Shown here: piece by piece, positions 1 to 5,928 of the stretch
Position numbering within the stretch: the first letter of the stretch is position 1
Layout of the letters: each line of letters starts with the position of its first letter
Source of the DNA: Trueperaceae bacterium
GTDB lineage: Bacteria; Deinococcota; Deinococci; Deinococcales; Trueperaceae
Length of the DNA: 7,611 nucleotides
NCBI GenBank assembly: GCA_011390455.1
Contig: JAABSI010000123.1
Location: 1 to 7,611, forward strand
Reading direction: 5' to 3'
The notes under the pieces: model-generated
The model's database searches: none
What the model saw: the letters and a program-made list of their open reading frames with translations, nothing else
What the model was told of the DNA's origin: nothing
Made by a program: the position numbers and the translations under genes

Positions 1-324
1 GCCAATCGTGCAACGCGCCCACGCGCATGCTGGTGCCGCACGAGCGGATGGACGAGGTCGCCGCGCTCGCGAGGGCCGCCGCCGAAGGGATCCGCGTCGG
101 TGACCCGAACGATCCCGACACGTCGATCGGACCAGTGGTCTCCGAGTCGCAGTGGGAGAAGATCCAGGGCCTGATCGACACGGGTGTGCGAGACGGAGCG
201 CGCCTGGTTGCGGGCGGCACCGGCAGGCCCGAAAGGCTGTCCCGCGGCTACTAGGTGCGGCCGGTACGGCTTCGAGGACTACCTGGAGACGAAGTCGATC
301 TTCGGCTACTGGCCCAGCGAGTAG
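1..324 (+). pseudogene. Aldehyde dehydrogenase, decayed C-terminal remnant (5' end outside window)
   Basis: Frame 3 opens with QSCNAPTRMLVP, the catalytic-cysteine motif of NAD(P)-dependent aldehyde dehydrogenases (Cys codon 9-11). It continues as recognisable ALDH sequence (IGPVVS, GARLVAGG, GRPERLSRGY) up to an in-frame TAG at 252-254, where the family normally continues as GYYVRPT. The codons after the stop still read VRP (255-263). At 265 the sequence jumps, one frame over, to YGFEDYLETKSIFGYWPSE and a TAG at 322-324. This is the typical extreme C-terminus of the same family. The roughly 100 residues normally lying between, including the EEIFGPV and PFGG segments, are absent. The gene therefore carries a premature stop, a large internal deletion and a frameshift, and cannot make a complete enzyme. 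The family oxidises aldehydes to carboxylic acids; the substrate cannot be told from this fragment. An assembly error is the alternative explanation. Confidence 0.85.
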
Positions 325-370
325 CCTCGCCCGCCGGCTGGCGGCGGCGCTCGTCGACGAGGTGCTACCG

Positions 371-390
371 ACGCGCCGGTCCCGGCGCGT
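371..390. terminator. Inverted repeat between convergent genes, possible bidirectional terminator
   Basis: ACGCGCCGG at 371-379 and its exact reverse complement CCGGCGCGT at 382-390 can form an 8-bp GC-rich stem with a GTCC tetraloop. The hairpin sits between the aldehyde dehydrogenase remnant (+) and the stop codon of the amidohydrolase (-), where a shared terminator would be expected. No T-run follows on either strand, so classical intrinsic termination is not supported. The rest of 325-426 holds only the short palindrome CTCGTCGACGAG (350-361). Confidence 0.4.
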
Positions 391-426
391 CCGCGTGCCG
401 GGCGCCAGGTGCCAGATCCGCGTCCA

Positions 427-1608
427 TCACCCCCTCGCGCCAGCCAGCCAGCGGCGCGCGACGTCCGCCAGCAGCGCCGCCCCGAGCGGGAGCGCGTCCT
501 CGTCGAGGTCGAAGCGAGGGTGGTGGAGCGGGTGGCTGAAGCCGAGCGCCTCGTTGCGCACGCCCAGGCGGGCGATCATGCCGGGGACGCGCTGGGCGTA
601 GTAGGCGAAGTCCTCGGCGCCCATCGTGGGCGCCATCTGGGCGTTGCGCCCCTCCCCCATCACGGCGGCGACGCTGGCCTCGAAGTCCGGCAGCAGCGAC
701 CCGTCGTTGACCGTGGCCGGGTAACCGAAGCGGACGTCGAGCGTGGCGGTGGCGCCGTGGGCGGCCGCCACCGCGTGGATCACCCGCTCCAGGCGGGCGG
801 GCATGGCCTTTCGGAGCTCGGGGCCGAAGGTGCGGACCGTGCCCGTCATGCGCACCGATGGCGCGATGACGTTGGACGCGAAGCCGCCCTGGATGGTGCC
901 GATCGTGACGACCAGCGGCTCGAGCGGATCGCTGTGGCGGCTCACCACGTGCTGAATCGCGGTGACGACCTGCGCCGCCACCGCCACCGCGTCGACCGAC
1001 AGGTGCGGGTAGGCGGCGTGCCCACCGGCCCCGGTGACCTCGATGGCGATCTCGTCGGCGGCGGCGTTCGCGGGGCCGACGGTGGTGCCCGTGTGCCCGA
1101 CGGGCGTGCGTGGGTCGACGTGCAGCGCGTAGATGGCCGCGACGGCGTCGAGCGCGCCGTCCTCGATCATGCGCGCGGCGCCGGCGCCGGCCTCCTCGGC
1201 GGGCTGGAAGAGCAGCCTCACGTGCCCGCGTGCCGGCCGCTGCCGCGCCAGCAACGCGCCGGCGCCGATCAGCATGGTCGTGTGCGCGTCGTGCCCGCAC
1301 AGGTGGGCGACGCCCGGCGCCTTGGAGACGTACGGCGCGCTCGAGTCCTCCTGGATGGGGAGCGCGTCCATGTCCGCGCGCAAGGCGACCGTGGGGCCGT
1401 CCTCGACGCCGTGGATCGTGCAGGTGAGACCGGTGCCGCCGGCCATGGGCGGCGACGCCTCGAGCCCCAGCGCCGCCAGGCGTTCGCGCACGAAGGCGGC
1501 CGTCGCCTGCTCCTGGTACGAGAGTTCCGGGTGCATGTGCAGGTGGCGACGCCAGGCGACGAGGTCGGGGCGCAGCGCGCGGGCGTCGGCCAGTAGCGGG
1601 GAGTCCAT
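427..1608 (-). CDS. M20D-family amidohydrolase (N-acyl-amino-acid / hippurate / IAA-conjugate hydrolase type)
   Basis: A 393-residue cytoplasmic metallohydrolase with no signal peptide, of normal length for the M20D group, which hydrolyses N-acyl or aromatic amide bonds of amino-acid conjugates using two metal ions. The catalytic domain carries the LRADMDALPIQE motif (residues 77-87), CGHDAH with Cys104 and His106, FQPAEE with the general base and ligand Glu138/Glu139, His163 in ALHVDP, and a late His in LHHPRFDLDE (about residue 362). The dimerisation or lid domain starts near residue 183 and includes GAGGHAAYPH (193-202) and the SNVIAP signature (245-250). All expected ligands are present, so it should be active. 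The ATG at 1608 gives the usual N-terminus with HMHPELSYQE soon after; the open frame extends further upstream only as shadow sequence. It begins 8 nt after the acetyltransferase stop and has no good Shine-Dalgarno. The exact substrate is not determinable. It is the last gene of the operon. Confidence 0.93.
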   Translation of the reverse strand: MDSPLLADARALRPDLVAWRRHLHMHPELSYQEQATAAFVRERLAALGLEASPPMAGGTGLTCTIHGVEDGPTVALRADMDALPIQEDSSAPYVSKAPGVAHLCGHDAHTTMLIGAGALLARQRPARGHVRLLFQPAEEAGAGAARMIEDGALDAVAAIYALHVDPRTPVGHTGTTVGPANAAADEIAIEVTGAGGHAAYPHLSVDAVAVAAQVVTAIQHVVSRHSDPLEPLVVTIGTIQGGFASNVIAPSVRMTGTVRTFGPELRKAMPARLERVIHAVAAAHGATATLDVRFGYPATVNDGSLLPDFEASVAAVMGEGRNAQMAPTMGAEDFAYYAQRVPGMIARLGVRNEALGFSHPLHHPRFDLDEDALPLGAALLADVARRWLAGARG

Positions 1609-1616
1609 GGACGAGC

Positions 1617-2414
1617 CTAACGGAGGGCGACGGGGGCGGGCCGCGGCGGGCGCCACGTGCACGCCAGGATCGTGGTCAGCCGCTGGAAGCCGAGTCGCTC
1701 CAGGATCGGCCGGCTCATGGGCCCGGCGTCGACCGTGAGGAAGCGGTACCCGCGGGACCTGGCGTAGCGCGCGCGGGCGGCGACGACCGCGCGGTAGTGG
1801 CCACGCCCCCGATGCGACGGCAGCACGGACCCGCCCCACAGGCCCAGGAAGGGCGTGACCGGGCCCGAGGCCTCGGTCCAGCCGGCGGCGACCGGCGCGG
1901 CGCCGTCGTAGCCGACGAAGAACCGGGTGCGTTCCGTCGCCGCGGCGCCGTGGTCGCGGTAGCGGGCCAAGAAGCGATCGACCTCGTCGGGCCAGACGCC
2001 GGCCATCACGGTCGCCACGTCGTCCACGCCCTCCGGGCCGACCACGCGCACGTCGTGGCCGCCGTCCGCCTCGACCCACGCCGGCGCCTGCCGCAAGTCG
2101 AGCGCCATGAGCGCCTCGTCCACGTCGGCCTCGAAGCCGGCGGCCAGCAGGCGCTGGCGCAGGTCGGTCGGCAGGTCGTGGGCATGGAACTTCCACTCGA
2201 CCTTCTGGCCGAGCGCCGTCCAGTAGGCGATCTCGTCGGCGATCACGGCGTCGACGTCGGCGTCCGCCAGGTCATGCCAGACGATCCAGCTCGGCTGACC
2301 CGGAGCCCCCACGTGGCGGACGAGGCGCGCGGTGCGTTCCAGGCGCTGACCGACGGGCATGGCCTCGCGGCGCTCGAAGCGGTCGAAGAGGGCGAGCATC
2401 CCCGGGTGGTCCAT
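1617..2414 (-). CDS. Two-domain GNAT-family N-acetyltransferase
   Basis: A 265-residue protein. The C-terminal half (about residues 122-257) has the GNAT fold signature: a strand with FFVGYDGAAPVAAGWTE, then the acetyl-CoA pyrophosphate-binding motif A in LPSHRGRGHYRAVV (198-211, R-x-x-G type with Arg202 and Gly205), and the closing ILERLGFQRL (237-246) typical of motif B. The N-terminal half (about 1-108, with WIVWHDLADADVDAVIADEI and LLAAGFEADVDEALMALDL) resembles the degenerate GNAT-like domain seen in tandem members of this family. It probably transfers an acetyl group from acetyl-CoA to an amine; the acceptor is unknown. The ATG at 2414 was chosen because the family-like sequence begins there and the preceding in-frame sequence is arginine-rich shadow. 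It lies 41 nt downstream of the metallopeptidase-like gene and 8 nt upstream of the amidohydrolase. An acetyltransferase next to an N-acyl hydrolase suggests a shared amine or amide substrate class, but that is inference. Confidence 0.9.
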   Translation of the reverse strand: MDHPGMLALFDRFERREAMPVGQRLERTARLVRHVGAPGQPSWIVWHDLADADVDAVIADEIAYWTALGQKVEWKFHAHDLPTDLRQRLLAAGFEADVDEALMALDLRQAPAWVEADGGHDVRVVGPEGVDDVATVMAGVWPDEVDRFLARYRDHGAAATERTRFFVGYDGAAPVAAGWTEASGPVTPFLGLWGGSVLPSHRGRGHYRAVVAARARYARSRGYRFLTVDAGPMSRPILERLGFQRLTTILACTWRPPRPAPVALR

Positions 2415-2421
2415 GAAGCCG

Positions 2422-2450
2422 AGCCTAGCGCGGCCGCGCCCCCGTGGGCA
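2422..2450 (-). promoter_or_regulatory. Weak candidate internal promoter before the GNAT gene
   Basis: Read on the minus strand, TGCCCA (2445-2450) lies 17 bases before TAGGCT (2422-2427), which ends 7 nt before the ATG at 2414. The -10-like box fits TAnnnT and its spacing would yield a leaderless mRNA, which might explain the lack of a Shine-Dalgarno here. The -35 match is poor (3 of 6), so this is only a suggestion. It lies in the 41-base gap, which holds nothing else. Confidence 0.25.
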
Positions 2451-2455
2451 CGGCC

Positions 2456-3142
2456 TCAGGGGGCACGCAGCAACGCGAGACGCTCCGCCAGCCACTCCTC
2501 GAACCCCGCGTCCCCGGCCCGCACGATCAGCTCCGGCAGCGGGACGTGCGCGGACACGAGACGCAGCGCGGCGGCGTAGTGGGCGTACGCGCCTTCGCCG
2601 TCGGCGCGCACGTGGCACCAGAAGTCGTCGGCGGTCGCCACCTCGAGTCCGACGAGGTCGCCCGAGGCGACGACGGCGAAGCCCTCGAAGAACCACACCG
2701 GTCCCATGCGCTCCTCGTCGCCGTCGAGGACCGCGATGTGCAGCCGGTGCGCCATCTCGTGCGCCAGCAGTCGCGCGTAGGCCCCCGGCGCCGCGCCGTA
2801 GCGCGGTCGCGTGCCGGCGTAGACCTCGGGCGTCACGACCATGAGCACCCCCTGCTCCAGCGCCCCCGCCAGGCTGGGTGTCGGGAGCGGCGCATCGTCC
2901 GGCAGCCCGAAGACGGGCCGCAGCCGCGCCCACAGCGGGCCCTGGTCGGCGAAGACCTCGACGCGGTGGAAGAAGGGCCGCACGCGACCCACCCAGCCGT
3001 GGCCCGCGGCGAACGCCGCGATCGTCTCGTGCGCGGCCACCACCTGCTCCGCGTACCACCCTCGCCGTGGCTCCTCACCGGCGGGCAGCGCGAGGCGTTC
3101 GGCGACCCAGGTGCGCGCGACTCGGACGGCGGCGGCGGTCAC
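2456..3142 (-). CDS. Small HExxH gluzincin-like protein (putative zinc metallopeptidase), function unknown
   Basis: A 228-residue protein with no signal peptide or membrane helix. Residues 126-134 read LAHEMAHRL, an HExxH zinc-peptidase motif (His128, Glu129, His132). Residues 150-156 read WFFEGFA, placing Glu153 20 residues after the motif in the WxxEGxA setting of the gluzincin third ligand. This is the layout of the broad MA-clan, Peptidase_MA-like domain. The N-terminal 110 residues (GWYAEQVVAAHETIAAF, VEVFADQGPLWARLRPVFGL) are not something I recognise. The start is the GTG at 3142, which overlaps the stop of the membrane-protein gene in a GTGA; a GGTGGTGG stretch lies just upstream. The overlap implies translational coupling, so the protein may act with the membrane protein. 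No substrate can be named. An inactive zincin fold is possible, although all three ligands and the catalytic Glu are present. Confidence 0.85.
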   Translation of the reverse strand: MTAAAVRVARTWVAERLALPAGEEPRRGWYAEQVVAAHETIAAFAAGHGWVGRVRPFFHRVEVFADQGPLWARLRPVFGLPDDAPLPTPSLAGALEQGVLMVVTPEVYAGTRPRYGAAPGAYARLLAHEMAHRLHIAVLDGDEERMGPVWFFEGFAVVASGDLVGLEVATADDFWCHVRADGEGAYAHYAAALRLVSAHVPLPELIVRAGDAGFEEWLAERLALLRAP

Positions 3143-3642
3143 GACCGGCCACCACCGCCGCGGGGTTCGCGGGCGTCCCTAGCCGGACACAGTGACAGCC
3201 ACAGCATCGCGCCGACGACGGGCACCACGGCCCAGTTCAGCGCCGCCCCCGGCGCCGTTCCCAGCGTCTCGAGCGGCTTGAGCCGACCCGCCAGCTCGCG
3301 CAGGCCAGGCTCGACCAGGAACACCAGCAGCACGAGCGGCACCAGCCCGCGGTAGCGCAGCAGCAGGACCCACAGGAGCAGCGCCAGCAGCAGCTGGACG
3401 GCGCCCCACTGGCCGAACATGGCGACGACGTTGGCGCTGCCCGCCTGCGACAGGTCGATCGTCGCGATCGAACCGGCGCCGCCGTCCGGCGCCAACAGAT
3501 GGATGACGCTCCGTACGGTGACGACGGCGAGGTAGGCCGCCGCGAACCACCATGCGAGCGCGGGCCCGTCGTAGCGGGTGGGCGCGGTCGGCAGCAGCGC
3601 CGCGATGCGCGGGCGCCAGGAGTCGGGCAGCAGGCCCCTCAC
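3139..3642 (-). CDS. Small integral membrane protein, function unknown
   Basis: A 167-residue hydrophobic protein. Likely membrane segments are about residues 28-46 (LAWWFAAAYLAVVTV), 80-96 (GAVQLLLALLLWVLLL), 99-112 (LVPLVLLVFLV) and 134-152 (LNWAVVPVVGAMLWLSL). A conserved-looking stretch, GRLKPLETLGTAPGAA (119-134), precedes the last helix. The C-terminus is a short glycine- and arginine-rich tail. The GTG at 3642 is chosen because it overlaps the upstream dehydrogenase stop in a GTGA; the open frame extends far upstream only as arginine-rich shadow of the dehydrogenase gene. Its own stop overlaps the GTG of the metallopeptidase-like gene. I recognise no named domain and there is no transporter signature, so no function is assigned. 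Confidence 0.85.
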   Translation of the reverse strand: MRGLLPDSWRPRIAALLPTAPTRYDGPALAWWFAAAYLAVVTVRSVIHLLAPDGGAGSIATIDLSQAGSANVVAMFGQWGAVQLLLALLLWVLLLRYRGLVPLVLLVFLVEPGLRELAGRLKPLETLGTAPGAALNWAVVPVVGAMLWLSLCPARDAREPRGGGGRS

Positions 3643-4811
3643 GCCGCACGCACCCACGCGTCCACCTCGCGCACGGCCGCCAGCAGTTCGTCGAAGCCGA
3701 GTGACGGCAGCGCGCTCGCCACCGACGGGTCCGCCAGCGCCCGCCGCACCACCGCCTCCTCGACCGGCGCCGAGCGGGCGTCGCCGCAACCGAGCGCCTC
3801 GAGGTGGCAGCGGACGCCCAGCTCGGCGTAGCGCACCGCCTCCGCGCGGAACGCGGCGACGCGCTCCGCTGCGGTGCAACGGCTCGCGTCGTCCGCGCGC
3901 ACTTCCCGCCCGGCAACACGCAGTTGCACCAGTGTCCCGAAGCCGACCAGCTCGCCGTGCAGGGCCGCGTGCGCGCCGGGCAGGTGGGTGAGCGCGTCGT
4001 GCAGGGGGTGCGCGAGCGCCAGCTTGGCGTCCGCGCCCGCGAGGCCGCCGATCAACCCGGGGTAGGCGACCACGGCCTCGGCCACCAGCCGGCGCCGCGG
4101 GAGGAGCCCTTCGTCGCGCTCGCCCCCGGGGCCGGCCGCCAGCGCGTCCGAGGCGTGCGCTCGCAGCAGTTCGGCGAGGTCGTCGACCAGCGCGAGCGCC
4201 GCGCGCGTGGTGGCGCTCGTCACGGCGCGCGCGCCGGCCGCGCCGTTCCCGCCGGCGCGCGCGCTGGTGAGCCGCACCTCGTGGACCTTCGCCCAGGCGT
4301 CGACGACGCCGGCGGCCAGCAGGCGGTCCGGGGCGGACGCGAGCAGGCCGGGATCGAGGGCGCACGCCGCGGCGACGGGGCCGCCCTCGAGCACGTCGAC
4401 GTGCGCGCCGCGCTCGTCGTAGCGCACCACGGTCGCCGCGGTGGCGGCGCAGGTGGCCGGGCTGGTCGGCAGGGCGGCGAAGGGCAGCCCGGCCGCGAGG
4501 GCGGCGCCCTTGCCGGCGTCGAGGACGCGGCCGCCGCCCACGCCCAACACGGCCCGCGCGCCCTCCCGGGCGGCGGCCGCGGCCAGCGCGTCGATGGCCC
4601 GCGCGGTGCAGGACCCCTCGTGCGCTGCCCGCGCCGCCCGCACGCCCGCGGCGGCGAGCGCCGCGTCGAGCCGGTCGCGCACCACGGGGTAGCCGACGCG
4701 CCCGTGCACCAGCAGCACGACGGGCGCGCGCGCGGCCAGGTGCCCCGCCAGCGCCTCGATCGCGTCGTCGCCGCGGAGCCAGGCGGCGGGCGCGACGCGC
4801 AGGCCGCTCAA
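3639..4811 (-). CDS. Iron-containing alcohol dehydrogenase family protein, glycerol-dehydrogenase-like (GldA-like)
   Basis: A 390-residue cytoplasmic NAD(P)-dependent oxidoreductase of the iron-containing ADH fold. The Rossmann domain carries VLGVGGGRVLDAGKGAAL (88-105), with the GGG dinucleotide loop and the DxxK pair Asp98/Lys101, followed by ALPTSPATCAAT (113-124). The divalent-metal ligands of the GldA group can be placed at Asp171 (GVVDAWAK; the usual GIGD is GVVD here), His271 (HPLHDALTH) and His285 (LHGELVGFGT). All three are present, so activity is plausible. Substrate is unknown: glycerol, another polyol or a sugar-like alcohol are all possible, and many GlyDH-like proteins are uncharacterised. 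The start is a TTG at 4811 overlapping the ureohydrolase stop in TTGA. The next residues (SGLRVAPAAWLRG) match the usual family N-terminus, which supports this rare start. Residues 184-196 form an Ala/Gly/Arg linker encoded by a long DNA inverted repeat. Confidence 0.9.
   Translation of the reverse strand: MSGLRVAPAAWLRGDDAIEALAGHLAARAPVVLLVHGRVGYPVVRDRLDAALAAAGVRAARAAHEGSCTARAIDALAAAAAREGARAVLGVGGGRVLDAGKGAALAAGLPFAALPTSPATCAATAATVVRYDERGAHVDVLEGGPVAAACALDPGLLASAPDRLLAAGVVDAWAKVHEVRLTSARAGGNGAAGARAVTSATTRAALALVDDLAELLRAHASDALAAGPGGERDEGLLPRRRLVAEAVVAYPGLIGGLAGADAKLALAHPLHDALTHLPGAHAALHGELVGFGTLVQLRVAGREVRADDASRCTAAERVAAFRAEAVRYAELGVRCHLEALGCGDARSAPVEEAVVRRALADPSVASALPSLGFDELLAAVREVDAWVRAA
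4225..4264. repeat. Perfect 14-bp inverted repeat inside the dehydrogenase gene
   Basis: GCGCGCGCGCCGGC at 4225-4238 is the exact reverse complement of 4251-4264, with a 12-nt loop between. In the mRNA this would be a very stable all-GC hairpin. It encodes the near-symmetric linker ARAGGNGAAGARA (residues 184-196), between the metal-binding Asp171 region and the C-terminal helical domain. Confidence 0.8.
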
Positions 4812-5770
4812 GCCGGACCCCGCTTGGCGACCGCCGCCAGGGCGATCATCTCGTACGCCAGGTTGGCGGCCAGCAGCTGCGTGACGGCGCCGACGTCGTA
4901 GGCGGGCATGACCTCGACGAGGTCGAAGCCGACGAAGTCGAGGCCGGCCAGGCCGCGCAGCAGCCGCAGCGCCTGCACGGACGTGAGCCCGCCCACCTCG
5001 GGCGTGCCGGTGCCGGGGGCGTAGACCGGGTCGAGGGCGTCGATGTCGAAGCTGAGGTAACGCGGACCGGGCCCGCCGGCGCGTTCGCGCACCAGCTGCA
5101 CCGCCGCGTCGACGCCGCGGCGGTGCAGCGCGTCAGCGCTGAGGCTCGCGAGCCCCAGCCGCTCGGACACCTCGACGTCGTCGGCGTCGTAGACGGGGCC
5201 GCGAAGACCGATCTGCACGCTGCGCCCCGGGTCGATCAGGCCCTCCTCGAGCGCGCGCCGGAAGGGCGTGCCGTGGGTATCCTTGCCGCCGTAGTAGCCG
5301 GGCCACAGGTCGGCGTGCGCGTCGACGTGCACGAGTGCCACGGGCCCGTGGCGCGCCGCCACGGCACGCAGCAGCGGCAGGCTGACCGAGTGGTCGCCGC
5401 CGAGGAAGAGCGGCGTGACGCCGGTCGCGAGCACGCCGGCGGCGGCCTCGGCGATCTGCGCGTGCGACTCGGGGAGGTAGCCGGGGGTGACGGGCAGGTC
5501 GCCGTGGTCGACCAGCGAGAGCTCGGCGTGCACGTCGACGGCCAGTTCGGGGTGGTACGGACGCAGGAGCATCGACTCGTTCCGGATGCCCGCGGGACCG
5601 AAGCGCGCGCCGACGCGGTAGGTCGCGCCGGTGTCGAAGGGCACGCCGACGATCGCCAGGTCGGCCTCGCGCAGCCGCTCGACCTCGGCGAGGTGGGGCA
5701 GGCGCATGAAGGTGCGGATGCCCTCGAAGCGCGGGTAGGCCATGGCGTCGACGGGTCGGTGGTGCGGCAT
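4808..5770 (-). CDS. Agmatinase / ureohydrolase family protein (SpeB-like; substrate not certain)
   Basis: A 320-residue cytoplasmic enzyme of the arginase-agmatinase family, which hydrolyses a guanidino compound to an amine plus urea at a two-manganese centre. All six metal ligands are visible: His127 in GGDHS, Asp150, His152 and Asp154 in VDAHAD, and Asp242 and Asp244 in SFDIDALDP. THGTPFRRALEEG (165-177), VQIGLRG (185-191) and GTGTPEVGGLT (253-263, with Glu258 in the guanidinium-contacting position) place it on the agmatinase / guanidinobutyrase side of the family, not arginase. VQIGLRG and HGTPFRRA also occur in guanidinobutyrases as I recall them, so agmatine (to putrescine) is the first guess but 4-guanidinobutyrate or a related compound is possible. 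The ATG at 5770 is fixed by a strong Shine-Dalgarno (GGGAGGA) 7 nt upstream. It is the first gene of the six-gene operon, divergent from the aminotransferase. Confidence 0.93.
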   Translation of the reverse strand: MPHHRPVDAMAYPRFEGIRTFMRLPHLAEVERLREADLAIVGVPFDTGATYRVGARFGPAGIRNESMLLRPYHPELAVDVHAELSLVDHGDLPVTPGYLPESHAQIAEAAAGVLATGVTPLFLGGDHSVSLPLLRAVAARHGPVALVHVDAHADLWPGYYGGKDTHGTPFRRALEEGLIDPGRSVQIGLRGPVYDADDVEVSERLGLASLSADALHRRGVDAAVQLVRERAGGPGPRYLSFDIDALDPVYAPGTGTPEVGGLTSVQALRLLRGLAGLDFVGFDLVEVMPAYDVGAVTQLLAANLAYEMIALAAVAKRGPA

Positions 5771-5776
5771 GCGGCG

Positions 5777-5783
5777 TCCTCCC
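5777..5783 (-). promoter_or_regulatory. Strong Shine-Dalgarno for the ureohydrolase gene
   Basis: Minus-strand GGGAGGA lies 6 nt (7 nt counting from GGGAGG) before the ATG at 5770. It decides between that start and the in-frame Met10. It is the only strong ribosome-binding site in the operon, consistent with the downstream genes being translated by coupling or reinitiation. Confidence 0.8.
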
Positions 5784-5790
5784 GAGCGCG

Positions 5791-5796
5791 ATCGTA
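5791..5796 (-). promoter_or_regulatory. Possible -10 box for the ureohydrolase operon
   Basis: Minus-strand TACGAT matches TATAAT at four positions, including the key TA and final T. It would start transcription near 5784, leaving a very short leader that still contains the Shine-Dalgarno. No convincing -35 lies 16-18 bases upstream, where an inverted repeat sits instead, so an activator-dependent promoter is possible. Confidence 0.35.
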
Positions 5797-5799
5797 CCC

Positions 5800-5826
5800 G
5801 GCGCCGGTAACGCGCCGACCGGCGCC
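5800..5826. repeat. 9-bp inverted repeat, operator-like, upstream of the ureohydrolase operon
   Basis: GGCGCCGGT (5800-5808) and ACCGGCGCC (5818-5826) are exact reverse complements separated by 9 nt. The dyad occupies the spacer and -35 side of the putative minus-strand promoter, where a regulator would block or assist RNA polymerase. In DNA this rich in GC some chance dyads are expected, so a regulatory role is inference. Confidence 0.5.
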
Positions 5827-5840
5827 CGTCCGGCCCGGCG

Positions 5841-5867
5841 CGGGCGCGCCTGCGGAACGGGCGCGCC
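5841..5867. repeat. 10-bp direct repeat, 17-base period
   Basis: CGGGCGCGCC occurs at 5841-5850 and again at 5858-5867, so the copies are 17 bases apart start to start. The core GGCGCGCC is itself palindromic. It lies in the divergent control region and overlaps the dyad at 5852-5885. Confidence 0.45.
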
Positions 5868-5885
5868 GATCGGCGGCGGTTCCGC
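5852..5885. repeat. Operator-like dyad just upstream of the aminotransferase promoter
   Basis: GCGGAAC (5852-5858) and GTTCCGC (5879-5885) are exact reverse complements flanking a 20-nt centre that contains the perfect 12-bp palindrome CGCCGATCGGCG (5864-5875). The nested symmetry ends 8 bases before the -35 box of the aminotransferase promoter, a usual place for an activator or repressor site. The regulator is not encoded in the window. Confidence 0.45.
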
Positions 5886-5893
5886 GGCGGCCG

Positions 5894-5922
5894 TTGACTT
5901 CTCGCGCCCCGCTCGGGATACT
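5894..5922 (+). promoter_or_regulatory. Sigma70-type promoter of the aminotransferase gene, probably leaderless
   Basis: TTGACT (5894-5899; 5 of 6 to consensus) and GATACT (5917-5922; 4 of 6) are separated by exactly 17 bases. The -10 box ends 6 nt before the GTG at 5929, so transcription would begin at or next to the start codon and leave no 5' leader. No Shine-Dalgarno is present, which agrees with a leaderless transcript. Confidence 0.7.
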
Positions 5923-5928
5923 CCAGCG

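Noticed and set aside
1..324. Recoding of TAG (252-254) as an amino acid in the aldehyde dehydrogenase
   Set aside because: Reading through the stop does not restore the protein. A large segment is missing and the C-terminus is out of frame, so decay explains the data better.
350..361. Palindrome CTCGTCGACGAG as an operator
   Set aside because: It lies in a convergent gap with no promoter nearby, and 12-base palindromes arise readily in this composition.
409..1596. 395-codon + strand open frame opposite the M20 amidohydrolase
   Set aside because: It mirrors a clearly conserved metallohydrolase, is Arg/Gly/Val-rich and has no family motifs. Such antisense frames are expected in very GC-rich genes.
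1609..2196. N-terminal extension of the amidohydrolase frame up to 2196
   Set aside because: The extension is an Arg/Gly-rich shadow of the GNAT gene. The family N-terminus begins at the ATG at 1608.
3804..4901. 365-codon + strand open frame opposite the dehydrogenase
   Set aside because: It is low-complexity and lies opposite a gene with intact NAD-binding and metal motifs; it is a codon-bias shadow.
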